Source: Candidatus Woesearchaeota archaeon (GTDB lineage Archaea; Nanobdellota; Nanobdellia; Woesearchaeales; UBA525). From it: a DNA stretch of 8,912 bases. The stretch lies in NCBI GenBank assembly GCA_027371725.1, contig DAHXMN010000022.1, positions 1 to 8,912 of the forward strand. The letters run 5' to 3'. A program made the translations under genes and the position numbers. Positions 1 through 3,079 of the stretch are shown here, piece by piece; position 1 is the stretch's first letter, and each line of letters opens with the position of its first letter. The notes under the pieces were generated by a model that saw nothing but the letters and a program-made list of their open reading frames with translations, ran no database searches and was not told the origin of the DNA.

Positions 1-281
1 TGGAGCGCGATCCAATCGCTCACGAGGAGGAGCGCGCCCTTGAGGGCGAACAGCCCGAAGGCGGCCGTGACGAGGAGGAGCTTCTTTCGGCCGTCACGCC
101 GGTACGCGATGAGGCTGATGATGCCGAGCGCGAGGGCGAGGACCGTGCTGCCGATGAGGATGATGGTCGTGACGTCCATGCCCTGGATCGTGCTCGCGTC
201 CGCGGTCTCCGTCGCGAGGACGGCGACGCTTGCGAGGATGCCGGCGATGATACCCGCCGAGAAGAGGCGCGCTCGTTGCAT
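1..281 (-). CDS. Multi-pass membrane protein, 3' end outside window
   Basis: Partial gene of unknown function: 93 codons are visible from an ATG at 281-279, and the reading frame leaves the window at the left edge. Three hydrophobic segments can be seen: residues about 6-23 (signal peptide or signal anchor), about 37-60, and about 67-88. A short basic loop, YRRDGRKK (60-67), separates the second and third. The segment after it (LLLVTAAFGLFALKG) resembles small archaeal integral membrane proteins that I know only as uncharacterised families. No Shine-Dalgarno sequence precedes the ATG. A TATA-like element lies about 28 bases upstream, so the message is probably leaderless or nearly so. The gene is divergent from the DUF347 remnant. 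The frame is favoured over the two other open minus/plus frames because only it gives an alternating hydrophobic protein; the others are Arg/Ser-rich low complexity. Confidence 0.7.
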   Translation of the reverse strand, partial: MQRARLFSAGIIAGILASVAVLATETADASTIQGMDVTTIILIGSTVLALALGIISLIAYRRDGRKKLLLVTAAFGLFALKGALLLVSDWIAL

Positions 282-303
282 GGGCCGTTGTCGGTCGGAG
301 AGA

Positions 304-314
304 CCTTATTAAGG
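304..314 (-). promoter_or_regulatory. TATA-like element for the left membrane-protein gene
   Basis: The palindromic AT-rich stretch CCTTATTAAGG is centred near 309. Counting 26 bases downstream on the minus strand puts the transcript start near 283, almost at the ATG (281). This fits a leaderless archaeal transcript. A purine-rich BRE cannot be clearly assigned. Confidence 0.45.
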
Positions 315-362
315 TTCTGGTTTCTCACGCTTCAGTTCGATGATTGCACTAAATCTCGCCTC

Positions 363-373
363 CATAAAACTTA
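363..373 (+). promoter_or_regulatory. Weak TATA-like element for the DUF347 remnant
   Basis: CATAAAACTTA lies about 40 bases before the ATG at 409. It is the only AT-rich element between the two divergent genes in the correct position. It predicts a start near 393-397 and a leader of 12-16 bases. It is a poor match to an archaeal TATA box. Confidence 0.3.
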
Positions 374-408
374 AGAACCGCTCGCCGGTCGCCCCCGCAT
401 GACCAGTG

Positions 409-857
409 ATGACTGACAAGGCCCGCACGCTCCTGAGCAAGGTCCCCGAAGTCACCGTCTATTTCTGGCTCATTAAGGTGCTCTGCACCACGGTCGGCGA
501 GACGGCAGCCGATTACCTGAATGTCGGCCTTAACTTCGGGCTGACTGCGACGTCGATCATAACGGGTGTGCTCCTGGTCCTGGCTTTTGCCTGGCAGTTC
601 CGCTCGAAGAGATACGCGCCGGGCGTTTACTGGCTCTCCGTCTTCCTGATCAGCATCTTCGGCACGCTCGTGACGGACAACCTCACCGACGGCCTCGGCG
701 TCCCCCTGATATGGAGCACGATCGTCTTCTCCGCGCTCCTCGCGGCCATGTTCGCGGTCTGATATGCGCATGAGAAGACCCTCTCCATCCATTCGATCTA
801 CACGTGGAAACGCGAGTCGTTCTATTGGCTCGCCATCCTCTTCACCTTCGCCCTTAC
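409..857 (+). pseudogene. Broken DUF347 / COG4705 membrane protein
   Basis: The start ATG at 409 (a GTG at 406 is the alternative) opens 117 codons that end at a TGA at 760-762. The text matches the DUF347/COG4705 membrane-anchored family as I recall it: an N-terminal KVPEVTVYFW, then VGETAAD, SKRYAPGVYWL and GTLVTDNLTD, all inside hydrophobic segments. Directly after the TGA the same frame continues with YAHEKTLSIHSI and SFYWLAILFTFAL, which also belongs to the family. The TGA sits where these proteins usually carry a Trp (FAVWY), so one G-to-A change explains it. Family resemblance then stops at FAL (847-855), although these proteins normally continue for roughly another hundred residues. 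The frame stays open without resemblance to 930. Both a nonsense change and a lost 3' half point to a pseudogene. TGA is used as an ordinary stop in the neighbouring zinc-ribbon gene, so recoding is unlikely. The family's function is unknown. Confidence 0.75.
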
Positions 858-892
858 CGAGACAGTAGGCCGAGAAAGGCATATAAGCTTTG

Positions 893-905
893 TAAAGAAA
901 AAAGA
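893..905 (-). terminator. Oligo-T terminator after the nuclease gene
   Basis: On the minus strand, about 20 bases past the nuclease stop, the sequence runs CTTTTTTCTTT (T6 at 903-898). Oligo-T without a hairpin is the usual archaeal termination signal. Confidence 0.5.
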
Positions 906-921
906 CATACAACGTTTGATT

Positions 922-1388
922 TCAGATTAGAACATCCTTGGTCTCGTCAGAATGGATATAAAAGAATGTCACGGATGGATAACGCTCTTTGAGTTGTTTA
1001 AGTTGCTCGCGTTTTCTAGTAGGATTCTCGTTTGAGGGAGAAATATATAGAAAGACCTTAAGTTGTTTTTTCTTCGCCAATTTTTCAATCTGGTCGTCCG
1101 TGTCACTATCAAATTTGCTCAAAGGGGAGACTTGGTACTTCAATTCGAGAAAAAGTCCTTCTTTATCAGTATTGGATCATAAAGCACAATATCCGTTCCT
1201 TGGAAATCGCCCTTCTCGCCCATTTGTACCGCGTATGACTCCCAGAAACGTTTATCTTCTGCGCATAATAGATAAAAGAGATCGCTGTGAAAATCAGATT
1301 CAAAACCAAAGTGTTCCGGGCTTCTTCGATACCTCTCGCGTAGTTTCTCGACACACTGACGAGTGTATGAGCGGAGGTCAATTGTCAT
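922..1388 (-). pseudogene. PD-(D/E)XK nuclease-like gene, frameshifted
   Basis: The ATG at 1388-1386 begins MTIDLRSYTRQ and overlaps the end of the zinc-protein gene by 11 bases. The frame gives 72 plausible residues up to GTDIVLYDP, then drifts to a stop at 1142-1140. A second frame, open from 1176 down to a TGA at 924-922, supplies NTDKEGLFLELKYQ and a Lys/Glu-rich C-terminal half. Adding one base after the CCA codon at 1175-1173 joins them into a 155-residue protein. The join places Asp66 (TDIV) 16 residues before Glu82-Leu-Lys84, the D...ExK core of PD-(D/E)XK nucleases, with Glu30 as a possible helix acidic residue. The second half alone could start at TTG 1143, but would begin inside the catalytic strand. 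The family as a whole cuts or repairs nucleic acid; target and partner are not visible. Composition is AT-richer than the flanking genes. A sequencing error could produce the same picture. Confidence 0.65.
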
Positions 1389-1710
1389 GTTCTTGTGCAC
1401 TCTCTTTTGATTTATAATTCTTCTCCTTACGCCTCGACAAACGGGACGTCTTTTCACACTTTTCGCAGAGCGGTTCGAGGACTTTATTTTCGAGGTCCAG
1501 CGCAAAGGTTCGCGGGTTGATGGCCTTCTTCTTGCATCGCCAACAGATATTCGACTCATTCGCAAGTGCCTCGTCAAGTATCTGCGCGCATTTTGGGCTG
1601 CACGTCATCTCACGCATATTCGCAGGCACGAAACGTTCGCCGTCTTCCCACGGCACGTCTTTCTTGAAGAGTTTCTCACAGACGACGCATGGAACCTCTA
1701 TGATGCTCAT
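1378..1710 (-). CDS. Small protein with two predicted four-cysteine zinc sites
   Basis: A 110-residue protein that I do not recognise as a named family. I chose the ATG at 1710-1708, not an in-frame ATG nine codons upstream, because GGGGGTGA ends five bases before it (TGA at 1717-1715) and the upstream ATG would lie inside the preceding reading frame. Cysteines fall in two sets. The first is Cys8-Cys11 (CVVC) with Cys37-Cys41 (CSPKC). The second is Cys56-Cys59 (CWRC) with Cys82-Cys85 (CEKC). This is the spacing expected for two zinc-ribbon or treble-clef-like sites. The C-terminus (about 86-110) is charged and Lys/Arg/Glu-rich. The gene follows the ATPase remnant with coupled stop and ribosome-binding site and overlaps the nuclease start by 11 bases, so the three form one operon. 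A nucleic-acid-binding or adaptor role is inference from the zinc sites and neighbours. It is intact even though both neighbours are broken. Confidence 0.7.
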   Translation of the reverse strand: MSIIEVPCVVCEKLFKKDVPWEDGERFVPANMREMTCSPKCAQILDEALANESNICWRCKKKAINPRTFALDLENKVLEPLCEKCEKTSRLSRRKEKNYKSKESAQEHDN

Positions 1711-1743
1711 GCATTCACCCCCTAAGTTTGATAGCATCCACTC

Positions 1744-1822
1744 CCCTGATTGGCCGTTTCAGGGCGTTCCTGCTCGTCAGAATCGTTTGATGAGGGCTGC
1801 TGACGAGATATTTCAGGAACGC
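1744..1822. repeat. Adjacent inverted repeats inside the ATPase fragment
   Basis: CCCTGA at 1744-1749 pairs with TCAGGG at 1759-1764. Next to it, GCGTTCCTG (1764-1772) pairs with CAGGAACGC (1814-1822). Directly inside that, CTCGTCAG (1773-1780) pairs with CTGACGAG (1800-1807). A six-base bulge, ATATTT (1808-1813), lies on one side only, and the loop is 19 bases. All 17 pairs of the larger structure are perfect. Confidence 0.7.
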
Positions 1823-1867
1823 GCGACGCTTCTCCTCGGTCAACAGATCCAAGGCATCATCGATGAG

Positions 1868-1873
1868 AAAAAA
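1868..1873 (-). terminator. Oligo-T downstream of tRNA-Thr
   Basis: On the minus strand CTACTTTTTTCTC lies 17 bases after the tRNA 3' end. It could end the tRNA transcript. It also forms the Phe-Phe codons of the ATPase fragment, so its function as a terminator may be accidental. Confidence 0.4.
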
Positions 1874-1889
1874 GTAGAATATCTTAACA

Positions 1890-1961
1890 AGCCCCCTCCG
1901 AGATTTGAACTCGGGGCCTCTTCCTTACCAAGGAAGCGCGCTACCGCTGCGCCAAGGGGGC
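1890..1961 (-). tRNA. tRNA-Thr (anticodon GGU)
   Basis: A complete cloverleaf of 72 bases can be written on the minus strand. The acceptor GCCCCCT/AGGGGGC has seven perfect pairs. The D stem is GCGC/GCGC with loop AGCGGTA. The anticodon stem CTTCC/GGAAG encloses TTGGTAA, so the anticodon is GGT (U in RNA) reading ACC/ACU threonine codons. The variable loop is AGGCC, and the T stem CCGAG/CTCGG has loop TTCAAAT. Position 73 (1890) is U, the usual discriminator of archaeal tRNA-Thr. CCA is not encoded, and there is no intron. The 3' end coincides with the edge of the ATPase fragment, as expected when a mobile element has used the tRNA as an insertion site. Confidence 0.95.
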
Positions 1962-1986
1962 GTAGCCGTCGAGAGACCGGGGACGA

Positions 1987-1994
1987 TTTATAAA
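1987..1994 (-). promoter_or_regulatory. TATA box of tRNA-Thr
   Basis: TTTATAAA on the minus strand is centred about 29 bases before the tRNA 5' end (1961). The predicted transcript start is near 1964-1965, so the precursor has a leader of only a few bases. The five T residues just upstream (AATTTTTATAAA) could also end a transcript of the small ORFs to the right. Confidence 0.75.
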
Positions 1995-2013
1995 AATTGC
2001 TACTCCCTCCCGT

Positions 2014-2094
2014 TCACTCCTCCACGCCGAGCCGTTTCAGGAGGAGGAGCGGGATGAGCAGGAGTGCTGCGAACCGGGATGCTGTCTTCATCAT
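2014..2094 (-). CDS. Possible 26-residue hydrophobic microprotein
   Basis: ATG at 2094-2092 (a second ATG follows) opens a 26-codon frame to TGA at 2016-2014. The product is MMKTASRFAALLLIPLLLLK followed by RLGVEE: a single hydrophobic stretch of about 13 residues flanked by basic residues on both sides and an acidic end. It could be a small membrane peptide. The main support is AGGTGA, a near-perfect archaeal ribosome-binding site, placed five bases before the ATG. The TGA in that site is also the stop of an arginine-rich small frame upstream, and the two may share the TATA box near 2219. I know no family. Short leucine-rich frames arise by chance in GC-rich DNA, so conservation is needed to be sure. 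Confidence 0.4.
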   Translation of the reverse strand: MMKTASRFAALLLIPLLLLKRLGVEE

Positions 2095-2099
2095 GGCGT

Positions 2100-2171
2100 T
2101 CACCTTCTTTGTCGTCTTGCGTGTCTCGCGCGTTTCGTACTGCGTCTCGCGCGTCTCTGTTTTCTGTGCAT
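2100..2171 (-). CDS. Possible 23-residue arginine-rich microprotein
   Basis: ATG at 2171-2169 opens 23 codons ending at TGA 2102-2100. Eleven of the 23 residues are Arg, with two Lys and two His and no acidic residue; the sequence begins MHRKQRRARRSTKRARHARR. If translated it would bind RNA, DNA or membranes non-specifically. The frame contains an 11-base direct repeat with a 21-base (seven-codon) period. There is no Shine-Dalgarno site before its ATG. The only support is the TATA box 26 bases before a plausible start near 2192, and the stop codon being shared with the ribosome-binding site of the hydrophobic small frame downstream. It may instead be untranslated leader whose pyrimidine-rich complement happens to encode Arg. 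Confidence 0.25.
   Translation of the reverse strand: MHRKQRRARRSTKRARHARRQRR
2123..2154. repeat. 11-base direct repeat, 21-base period
   Basis: GTCTCGCGCGT occurs at 2123-2133 and again at 2144-2154. The spacing equals two helical turns or seven codons. It lies in the leader or basic small frame on the minus strand. Confidence 0.6.
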
Positions 2172-2215
2172 GTGCTTCGGTTTTGCACTACTTTTCGCGC
2201 GGGTGCGCCCGGGTG

Positions 2216-2222
2216 TTATATA
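2216..2222. promoter_or_regulatory. TATATA element, possibly bidirectional
   Basis: The element reads GTTATATAC on the plus strand and GTATATAAC on the minus strand. To the left it would start a transcript near 2192 covering the two microprotein frames. To the right it would start near 2245 and cover the hairpin-rich stretch. The sequence alone does not decide between them. Confidence 0.5.
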
Positions 2223-2239
2223 CGCGGTTCTGAGTATTG

Positions 2240-2460
2240 CAGGATGCGGCGGGGAATCCGAACTACCGAGTGTGTGTGAGAGGATTCACAGGCATCATCG
2301 CCGTCCGCCTCCGTGCGGGCGTCGCCGCGGAGAACTCGGAGAAATAAGCGAGCGCGGCGGGGGTCGCCCCCTGCGGGGATATCCGCTGACGCGAAGAAAC
2401 GCAGCGACGCGGGTCGCAGCCGGCAACACCGCGGAGCGAATTTGCCTAAGAGCCGTATCA
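2240..2460 (+). other. Hairpin-rich gene-free stretch, candidate structured RNA
   Basis: No convincing protein frame is seen here. Complementary pairs occur in series. GATGC (2243-2247) with GCATC (2292-2296) encloses GAATCC (2254-2259) with GGATTC (2282-2287). CGCCGCG (2323-2329) with CGCGGCG (2353-2359) encloses CTCG (2336-2339) with CGAG (2349-2352). GGGGG (2359-2363) pairs with CCCCC (2367-2371), GCGG (2373-2376) with CCGC (2383-2386), and GCGAC (2404-2408) with GTCGC (2413-2417). A TATA box sits just upstream. I recognise no RNase P, SRP, H/ACA or C/D signature and no oligo-T end. High GC content makes hairpins common, so this is only a candidate. Confidence 0.25.
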
Positions 2461-2468
2461 TCCGCAAA

Positions 2469-2477
2469 GTATTAAAA
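2469..2477 (+). promoter_or_regulatory. TATA box of the zinc-ribbon gene
   Basis: GTATTAAAA is centred about 56 bases before the ATG. It predicts a start near 2499 and a leader of about 30 bases that contains the GGTGG ribosome-binding site. Confidence 0.6.
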
Positions 2478-2528
2478 CCCCCGCTGGCGCGGAAGGAAGA
2501 ACCGGGAAAGCCGGACGGTGGAACGACG

Positions 2529-2945
2529 ATGCCCCTGAAGCAGCCGAACAGCGTGGACGAATGTCTCTACTTCACGCGCCGCAAGCTCGAGCCGAAAGGC
2601 GGCGTCATGGCGTGGGCGTTCCGGAAAGAGTGCCCGTCGTGCCACAAGGGCCTGATGAGAAAGCCGAAGAAGACCAGCACGGTCTACGTCTGCCCCTCCT
2701 GCGGCCACGAGGAGCAGAAGGCGGAGCACGAGGCAGGGATCACTGTCAACGTCGAATACACCTGTCCGTTCTGCGGCCACGGCGGTGAAGCGACGACCGA
2801 GTACAAACGGAAGAGCTGGCAGGGCGTCAAGGCGTATGTCTTCGCGTGCGAGTCCTGCAAGGAGAAGGTCGGCATCACGAAGAAGCTCAAGGAGCCCAAG
2901 AAGAAAGGCGCGCCTGTCGTCGACGATGACGATGATGACGACTGA
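2529..2945 (+). CDS. Double zinc-ribbon protein with acidic tail (DPANN type)
   Basis: A 138-residue protein of unknown function. I start it at ATG 2529, which has GGTGG at 2517-2521 and lies after the TATA box. The frame is open for 72 further codons upstream, but that part is low-complexity Arg-rich and lies before the promoter. Cysteines occur as CxxC pairs at 35/38, 55/58, 79/82 and 107/110, so there are two zinc ribbons. The first is CPSC...CPSCGHEE, the second CPFCGHGG...CESC. The N-terminal block SVDECLYFTRRKL and the phrase NVEYTCPFCGH recall a protein common in DPANN genomes but never assigned a role. The C-terminus is basic (about 113-129), then ends in seven Asp. Zinc ribbons of this kind usually bind nucleic acid or join ribosomal or transcription complexes; that is inference. 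The gene lies upstream of methionyl-tRNA synthetase on the same strand, but the latter has its own promoter. Confidence 0.85.
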   Translation: MPLKQPNSVDECLYFTRRKLEPKGGVMAWAFRKECPSCHKGLMRKPKKTSTVYVCPSCGHEEQKAEHEAGITVNVEYTCPFCGHGGEATTEYKRKSWQGVKAYVFACESCKEKVGITKKLKEPKKKGAPVVDDDDDDD

Positions 2946-2969
2946 TGTTCTCGCGATGAAGCAACAACA

Positions 2970-2977
2970 TTTTTAAG
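2970..2977 (+). promoter_or_regulatory. TATA-like element before the MetRS gene
   Basis: ACATTTTTAAGC lies 25 bases after the zinc-ribbon stop and is preceded by an A-rich AACAACA that fits a BRE. It predicts a start near 3000 and a leader of about 75 bases, unusually long for this window. Confidence 0.5.
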
Positions 2978-3033
2978 CTGCCCGCCGCCTTTCTCCACGC
3001 AATCGGCGGAAATCTCTCGGAGAGGGACGCGGA

Positions 3034-3075
3034 GAGACTCTGGAGAGGAATGCCGAGACTGTGGAGAGGAATATC
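3034..3075 (+). repeat. 21-base tandem duplication in the MetRS leader
   Basis: Two adjacent 21-base copies, 3034-3054 and 3055-3075, differ at three positions. Each holds a GGAGAGG ribosome-binding site followed by AAT. The second copy serves the MetRS ATG at 3076. The first sits in front of an ATG at 3050 that opens a nine-codon frame. Confidence 0.85.
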
Positions 3076-3079
3076 ATGA
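3050..3079 (+). other. Nine-codon upstream frame overlapping the MetRS start
   Basis: ATG at 3050 encodes MPRLWRGIS and stops at TGA 3077-3079, giving an ATGA overlap with the MetRS start at 3076. Its GGAGAG lies close upstream, only three bases from the ATG, which is tighter than usual. Its coupling to MetRS translation is possible but unproven. Confidence 0.3.

Larger units (their letters stand above)
1715..1891 (-). pseudogene. C-terminal fragment of a RecF/SMC-type ATPase
   Basis: An open frame without a usable start runs from the exact 3' end of the tRNA gene to a TGA at 1717-1715. The 57 codons after the first Leu read as the end of an ABC-type ATPase. A hydrophobic strand ending in two acids (FYFFLIDD, a Walker B pattern) is followed by ALDLLTEEKRRAFLKYL, which resembles the D-loop and helix of RecF-like proteins. 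A strand QTILTSR and a terminal VDAIKLRG come next, where RecF proteins have a TTT/TD strand and a closing valine-rich strand. The Walker A and signature parts are absent: upstream of 1891 the frame enters the tRNA and meets a stop. The stop codon is part of the ribosome-binding site of the zinc-protein gene. The assignment is by pattern, since the fragment is short and I could not search it. Together with the zinc protein and nuclease it suggests an ATPase-plus-nuclease module of repair or defence type. Confidence 0.55.

Noticed and set aside
879..965. Plus-strand TATA-like GCATATAAGC and GATATAAAAG
   Set aside because: They point into antisense of the nuclease gene, and no plus-strand gene follows; AT-rich composition explains them.
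1784..1803. TGATGA and CTGA that resemble C and D boxes of a guide RNA
   Set aside because: Only six bases separate them, too short for a guide region, and the stretch also reads as ATPase codons on the other strand.
1890..1961. Tyrosine-recombinase fragment expected at a tRNA insertion site
   Set aside because: The frame joining the tRNA 3' end has no HxLR...H or catalytic Tyr pattern; it fits an ATPase tail instead.
2313..2528. 72-codon N-terminal extension of the zinc-ribbon protein
   Set aside because: Low-complexity Arg/Ser-rich, lies upstream of the TATA box at 2469, and a good ribosome-binding site marks 2529.
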